Positions 7,306 to 13,445 of a stretch of 64,000 nucleotides of DNA are shown piece after piece. Both the position numbers and the translations under genes were made by a program. This stretch comes from Rhodococcus sp. NBC_00297. Lineage in GTDB: Bacteria; Actinomycetota; Actinomycetes; Mycobacteriales; Mycobacteriaceae. The notes under the pieces are model-generated. The model had not been told where the DNA came from. It saw nothing but the letters and a program-made list of their open reading frames with translations, and made no database searches. Location: NCBI RefSeq assembly GCF_036173065.1, contig NZ_CP108041.1, positions 1,984,001-2,048,000 of the forward strand, written 5' to 3'. Numbering within the stretch: the first letter of the stretch is position 1; every line of letters begins with the position of its first letter.

Positions 7306-7442
7306 GCTTTTTGCTTCTCCTTGTGTGATGCGGGTCGGTCGCGCCAGATGACACGACCGTCGATGAAATCGGCTCTACCGCCGTAGGTTCGGGGCCGGGT
7401 GCGCACGGGCGCATCGGGCTTCGGGGTGGTGGTTGTCGTCAT
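7302..7442 (-). CDS. 46-aa basic protein of the overlapping gene chain
   Basis: A 46-residue protein starting MTTTTTPKPD, proline/threonine-rich at the N-terminus and basic after it (HKEKQKA at the end). The central FIDGRVIWRDRP could form a short beta hairpin. GGAGA lies five bases upstream of the ATG. It overlaps the genes on both sides by four bases (ATGA), which is strong evidence that this small frame is translated. Function unknown. Confidence 0.6.
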   Translation of the reverse strand: MTTTTTPKPDAPVRTRPRTYGGRADFIDGRVIWRDRPASHKEKQKA

Positions 7443-7603
7443 GGTTTCTCCGCGTGTTCAGCGACCGCCCAGACCAGCCGCGCAAGACCGCCGTACCGGG
7501 CGACAGCACCGGAGAACGCCGCATTGAACGATTCGGTATCTCCGTGTTGCACTGCTGCCACAACCCGGGTCGCTTCGGCGCGGTCCACGTCGGTGGGTCT
7601 CAT
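7439..7603 (-). CDS. 54-aa helical protein of the overlapping gene chain
   Basis: A 54-residue protein that begins MRPTDVDRAE and is mostly helical (AARVVAAVQHG-like and GLARLVWAVAEHAEKP segments). It overlaps the preceding gene by four bases (ATGA at 7600-7603) and the following gene by four (7439-7442), so expression should depend on ribosomes terminating upstream. Not recognised. Confidence 0.6.
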   Translation of the reverse strand: MRPTDVDRAEATRVVAAVQHGDTESFNAAFSGAVARYGGLARLVWAVAEHAEKP

Positions 7604-7797
7604 CGGGTGCCACCGGGTTCGGTTGCGTACCTGCGGGCTTCCACGGTGTCGAGGTGGTCGGAGATGGCGTCCCGGATGGCGTAGAGCTGGGCGGAGTTGA
7701 ACAGTAGGTAAACCGTCCCCGCCCGGGTCTTGGCGATCAGGGTTGCGCGTGCGCTACCGGGTTCAGGTCGTAGGCGGTGTGAGGTCGCACTAGGCAT
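7600..7797 (-). CDS. 65-aa hypothetical protein of the overlapping gene chain
   Basis: A 65-residue protein from ATG 7797, with AAGGA eight bases upstream. Two strands (ATLIAKTRAGTVYLLF) are followed by a helix (AQLYAIRDAISDHLDTVEARR), a compact alpha/beta layout. It overlaps the HTH gene upstream by eight bases and the next gene by four. Many actinophages carry small proteins with this strand-strand-helix pattern; I cannot name the family. Confidence 0.6.
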   Translation of the reverse strand: MPSATSHRLRPEPGSARATLIAKTRAGTVYLLFNSAQLYAIRDAISDHLDTVEARRYATEPGGTR

Positions 7798-8155
7798 TTC
7801 GTAGTTCCTTCCGGATTTTGGTGACGGTCGCGGTTGAGCAACCAATGTCGCGGGCGATGGCGGCGCCCGTTTCCCCGTCGGCGAGTCGTCCGCGGATTTC
7901 TTCGGTGGCGGGGTGACGGTTACCGCGTCCGTAACCCGCGACGAATGTTCGTTCGGCGTAGTTCCGCTTCATGGCCCGGTGGGTGGCCACGAGCGTTGAG
8001 AATGCGTACACGGTTCGCCCGCCGCGCACTGCCTTGCGGACAGTTCCGGTCGCGCACCACCTGTCGAGAGTTCGCCGCGACTTGCCCGTGCGCGCGAGCA
8101 CTTCGTCCCTGGTAAGCCAGCGTTCCCCGAAGTCGGGGGCATCAGTCGAAGTCAT
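7790..8155 (-). CDS. 121-aa protein with two helix-turn-helix motifs
   Basis: The N-terminal motif (LTRDEVLARTGKSRRTLDRW followed by GGRTVYAF) is an excisionase/MerR-type HTH with a wing. The C-terminal motif (EIRGRLADGETGAAIARDIG with TVTKIRKEL) is a resolvase-type HTH. Two DNA-binding units in one small protein would suit binding to spaced sites, as expected of a regulator or directionality factor. The ATG lies 14 bases inside the end of the upstream gene, and the gene runs eight bases into the next. The role as operon regulator is inference. Confidence 0.7.
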   Translation of the reverse strand: MTSTDAPDFGERWLTRDEVLARTGKSRRTLDRWCATGTVRKAVRGGRTVYAFSTLVATHRAMKRNYAERTFVAGYGRGNRHPATEEIRGRLADGETGAAIARDIGCSTATVTKIRKELRNA

Positions 8156-8612
8156 ATGCGTCACCGTTCGTCTCCTCCGCGTGGGCCAAGAAGTCCTGAA
8201 GTGGTGGGAACCGCCGGCAGTGTCCGGCGCGGACGTCGGCCATGCGGTCAGCCATGTCAGCGGGCGGTGTGAAGTGCGGCTCCGTGAGGCGCGCCAGGAC
8301 ACGTTCTGTGAGCCGTTTCGCCGCGAGTGGAGAGTCGTAGAGGACTCCTCGAATGTCGCCGTTGACGCGCCACACCGGACCCAGGTTCGACATATCGCAG
8401 CCGATTTCTCGTGCCCAGTACGCGAGGCTTTCGAGCTCGAGGTCGGCGGCCTGCATTGCGTCGAGGTTGATCGGTACCGATGGACCGAACCCTGATCCGC
8501 CTGTGACGTTCTCGGCGCCCTCGGGCTTCGCGGTGGGGCGTCGGTACAGCATGTCCCGTAGGAACGTCATGGTCTCGGGAACGGTTTCGACAATGGTGGT
8601 GAGTGCGTACAT
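8142..8612 (-). CDS. 156-aa hypothetical element protein
   Basis: A 156-aa soluble protein, acidic at the C-terminus (EETNGDAYDFD), with helical segments such as AADLELESLAYWAREIG and KRLTERVLARLTEP. No catalytic motif is seen. The layout resembles phage proteins of unknown function that sit near HTH genes. Its ATG shares one base with the stop of the small upstream gene (TGATG), so translation is coupled. Function unknown. Confidence 0.6.
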   Translation of the reverse strand: MYALTTIVETVPETMTFLRDMLYRRPTAKPEGAENVTGGSGFGPSVPINLDAMQAADLELESLAYWAREIGCDMSNLGPVWRVNGDIRGVLYDSPLAAKRLTERVLARLTEPHFTPPADMADRMADVRAGHCRRFPPLQDFLAHAEETNGDAYDFD

Positions 8613-8737
8613 CAGGCGGCACCGGCCCGAATGAGCGCGGCAATGCGGTCCCGGATGGTGTCCGTGAGGGGTGGTGCTTCGTCCACGAGCGCGGCGATGT
8701 GCGCTTGCAGGTCGGGCGTCAGGGTGGTGGTGGACAC
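8612..8737 (-). CDS. 41-aa leader protein of the overlapping gene chain
   Basis: A 41-residue helical protein (GTG start, then STTTLTPDLQ and two amphipathic helices) that heads the chain of overlapping genes. AGGAGG lies four bases before the GTG, the strongest ribosome site of the chain. Its stop overlaps the next start (TGATG). The size and helix pattern would suit a small DNA- or protein-binding regulator, but the family is not recognised. Confidence 0.6.
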   Translation of the reverse strand: MSTTTLTPDLQAHIAALVDEAPPLTDTIRDRIAALIRAGAA

Positions 8738-8759
8738 CGGGCCTCCTGTTTCGGGCATG

Positions 8760-8789
8760 AAAAACGCCCCCCAGCGCAACGCTGAGGGG
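8760..8789 (-). terminator. Rho-independent terminator between the HTH gene and the gene chain
   Basis: On the minus strand CCCCTCAGCG-TTG-CGCTGGGGGG forms a 10-bp stem (one G-T pair) followed by CGTTTTTC, a textbook intrinsic terminator. It lies between the HTH gene ending at 8807 and the 41-aa gene starting at 8737, both read leftward. Entry into the chain therefore needs read-through, or a promoter inside the 70-bp gap. Confidence 0.75.
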
Positions 8790-8806
8790 CTAACGGGTGA
8801 TCGGGG

Positions 8807-9028
8807 TCAGGTGGTGCGGGGGCGCCCCACCGTGGACGCGTGGCGGCGTTTATGGCGCTTCGCACACTCCGCGAGGCTGGCCGCTTCGTAGAGCGTCAGC
8901 GTTCTCGACTGTTGATGCGCGCGGACTTCGCCGCTTTGCCGCCACCGTTGCAGGGTGCGACGTGCGCGCCCGGTTTCGGCTTGAGCCTGACTCTCAGTAA
9001 TCCAGTCGACCGCCGTTTGCTCGGCCAC
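8807..9028 (-). CDS. 73-aa helix-turn-helix regulator
   Basis: A 73-aa protein from GTG 9028. ITESQAQAETGRARRTLQRW forms the HTH, followed by a short wing (GEVRAHQQSRTLTLYE) and a basic tail. The GTG is chosen because AGGAGG lies six bases upstream; an ATG ten codons further up (9058) would bury that site. It is the first gene of the leftward transcription unit, directly followed by the terminator at 8760-8789. It is a probable DNA-binding regulator of the element. Confidence 0.65.
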   Translation of the reverse strand: MAEQTAVDWITESQAQAETGRARRTLQRWRQSGEVRAHQQSRTLTLYEAASLAECAKRHKRRHASTVGRPRTT

Positions 9029-9243
9029 GTCGCACCTCCTATTGGCGTTAAGCGCCATGATTTTTGGGCAAGAAAAAAGGGGGTGGGGAGCGCAACACGA
9101 GAATGGCAGCTTCGGCGGCGCTCAACCCAACGTGGCGCCGCACCACCAGCACCACACCAATAAGATTACCGACCGACACGGCGGGAGCTTTACCGCCCGC
9201 CAGGGCAACGGGTGAAGAACACCGACCGTTCGAAATCGGATTT

Positions 9244-9272
9244 GTCGTACGGGCGTACGCGCGCCGTATCAA
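9244..9272 (-). promoter_or_regulatory. Promoter of the leftward element operon
   Basis: On the minus strand TTGATA (9272-9267), a 17-bp spacer and TACGAC (9249-9244) form the best sigma-70-type promoter of the element. Transcription would start near 9237, leaving an untranslated leader of about 210 bases before the HTH gene at 9028. Confidence 0.5.
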
Positions 9273-9330
9273 CTACGTACGCCCCCTCATCGGGAACCTG
9301 GTCACGGGCCGATTGCGTCATTCAGTCGCT

Positions 9331-9363
9331 AGCATTTGCTTCGGTTTTGTCGAAGCAAATGCT
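9331..9363. repeat. Perfect 13-bp inverted repeat
   Basis: AGCATTTGCTTCG (9331-9343) and its exact complement (9351-9363) flank GTTTTGT. Directly after it comes a second, imperfect copy of the inner part (GCTTCAGTTTTGCTTCGA, about 9361-9378). The repeat is AT-richer than its surroundings and is not next to a gene end. Confidence 0.7.
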
Positions 9364-9622
9364 TCAGTTTTGCTTCGACCATGCGCGCCTGGCTATCGGC
9401 CCGTCACACTGGGAGTACCGCCCACGCTGGGCGGGACAAAAAGCGATCTTTCCAGTTCAGGCGGCATATCGCGTCGACCGGCGGAGGACTGGCGTTTCGC
9501 GTTCGGGGCTTTGCCCCCCCTGGATGGCGGGCCGGAACTTGGGCGTGGTACGCGTGTGCGCGGACGGGCACGCGAGTGTGCGCGCCTGAGCGCGCGGGCA
9601 CGTGCGCAGGCGGTTCCCGTTG

Positions 9623-9641
9623 GTTTACCTTACAGGTAAAC
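9623..9641. repeat. Perfect palindrome GTTTACCT-TAC-AGGTAAAC
   Basis: Eight-base arms around a three-base centre, followed by an AT-rich segment (to about 9720) with further short inverted repeats (AGAGAG...CTCTCT and AGCTA...TAGCT). This looks like the binding site of a dimeric protein. Confidence 0.6.
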
Positions 9642-10245
9642 GATAAAGAGACTTGGCTAAGTACGTATTAGCTAGAGAGAAACAACCACTCTCTTTGAAG
9701 CTAGCTTTCCGCGCGTGAGGCGCAACCACCCCGAGGGGGACACCCGCTACGCGGTCCCAAGATTCTTCAGCCGAGAGACGGATTGCAGAGGCGCGCAATG
9801 GGGTCTGATTGCGATTCTAACGGGCTTTCCGCCTCAACGTGGGTGGAGTGCGCCGGACAGACCACTCCAACGGCTTAGAACGCAAATGAGCCATTCTACG
9901 AACTGTCAGGCCGATGACGCCCAAAAGGGCGGGCCGCGCTGACGCGTTATCACCCTTCCGGCGATGGATCCGAGAAATGTCCCCGACGGATGACGCTCGT
10001 GGCGAATCGGCTTGGCCGGTGCTGCGGCTGGCGCCGCAGGGCTGGGGAGGGCGTTAGTGGTCGAATCCCCCCTCAGGTGCCCGCTGAGCATCGTTCAGTA
10101 CCTCGCCCAAAACCGTGGGCGCAATGCGAGGTTTAGTCGCTCTGCGTGGGCGCTGGGCGGTAGGAATGACGCTTCGCGATTGTTTAAGTGGTTCGACTTC
10201 CTGGCCCCGCCTGTATCTCTTAATCGGGTCGGGTCGGGACGGTCA

Positions 10246-10287
10246 GACTCCCCACGGGACTCCCAACAGGACTCCCCACGGGACTCC
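10246..10287. repeat. 12-bp tandem repeat, 3.5 copies
   Basis: GACTCCCCACGG occurs at 10246-10257 and 10270-10281. A two-mismatch copy (GACTCCCAACAG) lies between them at 10258-10269, and a half copy follows at 10282-10287. Confidence 0.7.
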
Positions 10288-10414
10288 GCGCGCTGTCCCC
10301 CTGGGACACTTCGGAATCATCGCTGGTCACGGCCAAATCACCCAGACCGGCGGATGTTTCGTGTTTCGCGTTCCGTCTCACGCGTTCGGAATTGCGTTTC
10401 GGTTGCCGGTACGA

Positions 10415-10466
10415 CCGGACTTGCTCGCCGGTCCTAGTCCAGTGCACCCGGACTCGCTAACCGGTC
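10415..10466. repeat. 19-bp imperfect direct repeat next to the integrase 3' end
   Basis: CCGGACTTGCTCGCCGGTC (10415-10433) recurs with three changes at 10448-10466. The copies are 33 bp apart, or about three helical turns, 30 bp from the integrase stop. Each copy contains a CCGG...CCGG pattern. Confidence 0.55.
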
Positions 10467-10495
10467 GTATCGGACTGACGCGTGGGTGCGCGTCT

Positions 10496-11887
10496 TCACT
10501 GCTTCCACTCGATCCGGACGCGCCTCGGGTCCAACCCACCACCCGCGGGCCTCTGGCCACTCCCCACCGGCAGCACTGTCACCGTCATCAGGTGGTCGAT
10601 CACCTTCCCACGCGCGTCAGGTGTCAGCTCCTCCCACACACCCGCAATGTCCCCTGCACCCAGCAAACCCGCGATTGGCGACGACTCACGCGCCGCCGCC
10701 AACTGCGCGTCGAGCCGACCCAGGGACGTCTGCAAATCGGCGCTCCCCCGCCGCAACTGAGAACCATCAATCTGCCCGTCAGCGAACAACCCGGCCAGCT
10801 CATCCTTCCGGGCCTGCAACCCGTCCCGCTGCACCTGAAGCGCACCAACGTCCGGACCGTCATCCACCACAGGAATCGCGGCATCAGCACGCGACAACCG
10901 CTCAATCACAACGTCTCTCACGAAATCATCAAGCGGTTCCTTCCGGGCCGACAAGTGAGGCCGGTCCACGCACCGATAAGACTTGTACCTCCGGCCCGAC
11001 GAAGCACCCATGGTGTAAACCTTCATGGGACCGCCACACTTCCCGCACCTGTAAATTCCGGCTCCCTGGTGCGCTCTCTCGTACGACACGCTGGTCCGTC
11101 TGGACGGGTCCGTGACTACCGCCCGAACCGCATGCAAGGTGTCGACGTCAAAGATCGCGGGCCACTGCGCCGGACCGACAATCACGCCATCCTTCTCCAC
11201 CAGACCCGCGTTCCGCGCGCGCACCAGCACTTTCCGCAGCGCCGTCACAGTCCACGTCTCGACACCACGGGCAGTCTTCAGTCCACGGTCCTTCCACTGT
11301 CGCGTAATCGCCATCAGTGTGACCCCACGGAGCAACTGGTCAGCAGCCTCGCGCAACGCGTCAGCTTCCGTCTCCCGCAACGTCACCCCGTCCGCCTCGT
11401 ACCCGAAGGGGCGCGGACCGCCGCGGAACTTACCGTCTAACGCCTGCTGGTCCTTCGCCGCTTTGATCCGCTCCGCGGACCGTTCAACTTCGTACCTAGC
11501 GATGCTCGCGAACATGGAAGCGTTCAGTCTTCCGCTGGGGGTGGACAGGTCGATTCGACCAGCCTTCACGGTCCGAATATCGACGCTGTTCTCGTCGCAC
11601 ACACGCACTAAGTCCGCCAGATCGGGAAGCGACCGATAGAGGCGGTCTGTGTGCCAAGCCAGCAACCCGCCCAGCGTGCCCGTCGACAACCGCTCAAGCA
11701 TCCGGGCATACTCCGGGCGTTGCTTGCCTGAGTACGCGCTAACGTCGTTGTCAGTGAAGACGTCCACGACCGTCCAACCGAGTTCGTCCGCGAGAGCCTG
11801 GCAGTCGGCGCGCTGACGCTGCACACCCGCACCTTCGCCGCCCCGGTCCTGCGAGATGCGGCAGTAGATCACTACGTCGGTAGACAC
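10496..11887 (-). CDS. int: Large serine integrase
   Basis: A 463-aa site-specific recombinase. The N-terminal catalytic domain (1-150) holds the nucleophile S12 in YCRISQD and the LAWHTDRLYRS and RLNASMFASIARYEVER segments of serine resolvases. It is followed by the recombinase domain (about 160-270), a zinc ribbon (YRCGKCGGPMKV with a later YRC pair), a coiled coil (about 345-405) and a C-terminal DNA-binding tail. Length and order match phiC31/Bxb1-type integrases, which insert an element at attB without host factors. It lies at the element boundary, reading leftward away from the chromosome. The GTG start is supported by TAGACT six bases upstream (leaderless). It removes itself only with a directionality factor, for which the small HTH proteins are candidates. 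Confidence 0.95.
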   Translation of the reverse strand: MSTDVVIYCRISQDRGGEGAGVQRQRADCQALADELGWTVVDVFTDNDVSAYSGKQRPEYARMLERLSTGTLGGLLAWHTDRLYRSLPDLADLVRVCDENSVDIRTVKAGRIDLSTPSGRLNASMFASIARYEVERSAERIKAAKDQQALDGKFRGGPRPFGYEADGVTLRETEADALREAADQLLRGVTLMAITRQWKDRGLKTARGVETWTVTALRKVLVRARNAGLVEKDGVIVGPAQWPAIFDVDTLHAVRAVVTDPSRRTSVSYERAHQGAGIYRCGKCGGPMKVYTMGASSGRRYKSYRCVDRPHLSARKEPLDDFVRDVVIERLSRADAAIPVVDDGPDVGALQVQRDGLQARKDELAGLFADGQIDGSQLRRGSADLQTSLGRLDAQLAAARESSPIAGLLGAGDIAGVWEELTPDARGKVIDHLMTVTVLPVGSGQRPAGGGLDPRRVRIEWKQ

Positions 11888-11893
11888 GCCGAC

Positions 11894-11899
11894 AGTCTA
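11894..11899 (-). promoter_or_regulatory. -10 box of the integrase, next to the attachment junction
   Basis: TAGACT on the minus strand (11899-11894) lies six bases before the integrase GTG at 11887. A -35 element 17-18 bp upstream would fall in host-derived sequence (about 11917-11923, ACGGTG or CACGGT), so the promoter would be a hybrid formed by integration. Confidence 0.45.
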
Positions 11900-11925
11900 A
11901 CTTGATTCTTCGTCACCACCGTGTA
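11900..11925. other. Inferred attachment junction (attR) inside the pilin-like gene
   Basis: Read on the minus strand, the pilin-like gene keeps its conserved coding sequence to TAYTVVT-like residues (LYTVVT, codons to about 11911). It then switches to an unrelated, AT-richer sequence that runs into the integrase. In related DUF4244 proteins this motif is followed by GDSI and a helical tail. The switch, next to a serine integrase, marks the crossover near GGTGGTGAC (about 11911-11919). The exact core cannot be fixed without the other junction. Confidence 0.6.
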
Positions 11926-12105
11926 GAGCACCGCACCGAACGCCGCAGCCGCGATGGTGCCGATCGCGTACTCGGCCGTCGACATCCCGTCGTCCTTCCG
12001 CGCCACCATCAGGATGCGCGCGCCCACCTCGGTCAGGAACTTTCTCATGTTCTCCCCCTTCTTGTTCCGAGGAGGACGTTCCCCCTCGGCGTTCTCGGGC
12101 GGGGG

Positions 12106-12675
12106 TCACATCACCCCGCCGTTCAGGACGGACCCGGCCAGCCCGATCACCACGGGCACGATGCCGAGGCAGACGAACGCGGGCAGGAAGCACAGCCCCA
12201 GCGGTCCGCTCACCATCACTCCGGCGCGTTCGCCCGCGGCAGCGGCGGCATCGTCGGCCCGCACGCGCAGATCGGCTGCCGCCTCGGCGGTCGCGTCGGC
12301 CATCGAGGTTCCCGACCGCGCCGAGCGGAGGATGACGCGTGCCACCGACTCGGTGTCGGGATGCGCCGCCAGCGCCGACCAGACTGCATCGGGATCCGCT
12401 CCGAGAGTGAGCAACTGGGCGGCGCGGCGCAGTGCCGACGCCATGGGTTCGGGCGCGACGGAGGACACCGCCGAGGATGCGCTGCCGATGTCGAGTCCCC
12501 CACGGAGACAGGCGGACAGCAGGTCCAACGCGCCCGCGGTGGCGTGGTGGTCCGTCGGCGCCACCCCCACCGATGCGGAACCGTTCGCGCCCGGCACCCG
12601 GAGCCGGGCGCGCACACCGACGGCGGACGGGAGCGCGAGCACCGCGGCGGCGAGGAGCACGAGAGTGATCGTCAC
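12106..12675 (-). CDS. tadC: TadC-like inner-membrane platform protein (type II secretion F family)
   Basis: 189 aa from GTG 12675, which overlaps the tadB stop by four bases (GTGA). There is an N-terminal membrane segment (ITLVLLAAAVLALPSAVGV). A T2SSF domain follows (ACLRGGLDIGSASSAV, then the ARSGTSMADATAEAAADLR motif). The protein ends in a hydrophobic pair GLCFLPAFVCLGIVPVVIGLAGSVL. With TadB it forms the membrane platform through which the TadA ATPase assembles or secretes Flp-type pili. The pilin-like gene starts 57 bp downstream. Confidence 0.85.
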   Translation of the reverse strand: MTITLVLLAAAVLALPSAVGVRARLRVPGANGSASVGVAPTDHHATAGALDLLSACLRGGLDIGSASSAVSSVAPEPMASALRRAAQLLTLGADPDAVWSALAAHPDTESVARVILRSARSGTSMADATAEAAADLRVRADDAAAAAGERAGVMVSGPLGLCFLPAFVCLGIVPVVIGLAGSVLNGGVM

Positions 12676-13445
12676 GGTGCCACCTTCGCGACGATGGCGT
12701 CGGTCCAGAGCAGCCCGGCGCAGGCGAGGGCCACTCCGACGACCAGCATGATGCCGCCGGCGCCGCCTCCGGTGAGAACCGCGAGGGGCGCTGCGCCCAT
12801 GGCCTGGCCGAGCAGGACGCCGACGGCGGGCAGCGCGGCGAGGACCATCGCCGTGGCGCGCGGGCCGGCCATGGACGCCTCGATGCGCCGGGCCGAGCGT
12901 CCGCGATCGCGCAGATCGGAGCGCACCGCGTCGAGCAGTGCCGCGAGACCCAGCCCGTGCACCTCGGCCACGCGCCACACGGCACCCACCCGATCCCACG
13001 CCGGCCCGTGTCCGCCGACACGCACGGCATCCGACATCGTGCCGCCCAGTTCCGCACGGGCCGCGGCCGCGGCGAAGACGGTGCCGACCGGCCCGGGGTG
13101 CTCGCGCGCAGCGGTGCGGCAGGCCGTGGCCGGGTGGGCTCCCACGCGGAGTTCGGCCACCATCGTCTCGAGCGCCGCCGCCAGGGTGTCCCCCGCGCGC
13201 CGCCGGTCCGCCCGCACGGCGCCTCGGCCGCGCCGCAGGGCGACGGTTCCCAGCACGACGGCCACCGCAGCGCCCGCCGCGGCACCGAGGCCCAGCGCTG
13301 CCGCACCTGCCGCCACGGGTATCCAGGCACGCGCCGGCACTCGCACGGACACGAGCGAGCGTCGGCGCACCGGTCCGAGGCGCCGGCGCGCGTCCGTGCA
13401 GGGCAGCACCAGCAGAGCCGCCGCGAGACAGGCCGCCGCGAGCAT
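12672..13445 (-). CDS. tadB: TadB-like inner-membrane platform protein (type II secretion F family)
   Basis: 257 aa. Membrane segments lie at the N-terminus (MLAAACLAAALLVLP), at about 40-65 (VAAGAAALGLGAAAGAAVAVVLG) and at the C-terminus (GIMLVVGVALACAGLLW). Between them is a T2SSF domain with the helix LAAALETMVAELRVGAHPA and the motif LGLAALLDAVRSDLRDR. The ATG shares one base with the tadA stop (TGATG). It partners TadC as the pilus assembly platform. The protein is very alanine-rich, but codon use is typical of the chromosome. Confidence 0.85.
   Translation of the reverse strand: MLAAACLAAALLVLPCTDARRRLGPVRRRSLVSVRVPARAWIPVAAGAAALGLGAAAGAAVAVVLGTVALRRGRGAVRADRRRAGDTLAAALETMVAELRVGAHPATACRTAAREHPGPVGTVFAAAAARAELGGTMSDAVRVGGHGPAWDRVGAVWRVAEVHGLGLAALLDAVRSDLRDRGRSARRIEASMAGPRATAMVLAALPAVGVLLGQAMGAAPLAVLTGGGAGGIMLVVGVALACAGLLWTDAIVAKVAP

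Larger units (their letters stand above)
9273..10495. other. Gene-free region rich in inverted and direct repeats
   Basis: I find no credible gene between the leftward promoter and the 3' end of the integrase. Open frames here are arginine/proline/alanine-rich, lack ribosome sites and run antisense to or across repeats. The stretch instead carries a 13-bp hairpin (9331-9363), an 8-bp palindrome (9623-9641), short hairpins such as CTGCGGC/GCCGCAG near 10022-10040, a 12-bp tandem repeat (10246-10287) and a 19-bp direct repeat (10415-10466). Such density suggests a control region, for example an origin, packaging or recombination-accessory site. Confidence 0.5.
11872..12048 (-). pseudogene. DUF4244 Flp-pilin-like gene, 3' end replaced by the integrated element
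   Basis: A 58-aa product. The N-terminal part has the family signature: a charged start (MRKFLTEVGARILMVARKDD), GMSTAEYAIGTIAAAAFGAV as a processing site plus hydrophobic helix, and LYTVVT. In M. tuberculosis Rv3656c, as I recall it, the helix is followed by GDSI and about 18 more residues. Here those are replaced by KNQVRLSACLPT, encoded by the element and overlapping the integrase start by 16 bases. AAGGGGGAG lies three bases before the ATG. In Tad systems this small protein is the pilin candidate assembled by TadA/B/C. The hybrid tail may or may not be functional, so it is listed as broken. Confidence 0.75.

Noticed and set aside
9048..9272. 74-codon minus-strand frame before the 73-aa HTH gene
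   Set aside because: It would start inside or upstream of the predicted promoter at 9244-9272 and has no ribosome site; the leader reading seems more likely.
9064..9639. Plus-strand open frame of 191 codons in the gene-free region
   Set aside because: It crosses the 13-bp hairpin and the palindrome, has no ribosome site and a random high-GC composition.
10045..10075. GTGGTCGAATCCCCC, similar to a tRNA T arm
   Set aside because: No matching acceptor, D or anticodon arms can be built on either strand.
10220..10447. 75-codon minus-strand frame with SPVG repeats downstream of the integrase
   Set aside because: The peptide repeats only reflect the 12-bp DNA tandem repeat; GTG start without ribosome site.
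10115..11440. 441-codon plus-strand open frame over the integrase
   Set aside because: Antisense shadow of the integrase gene in high-GC DNA; arginine/proline/histidine-rich.
1..11900. Complete prophage
   Set aside because: No terminase, portal, capsid, tail or lysis module is visible in this arm; the left part is outside the window, so only an integrative element or prophage arm can be claimed.
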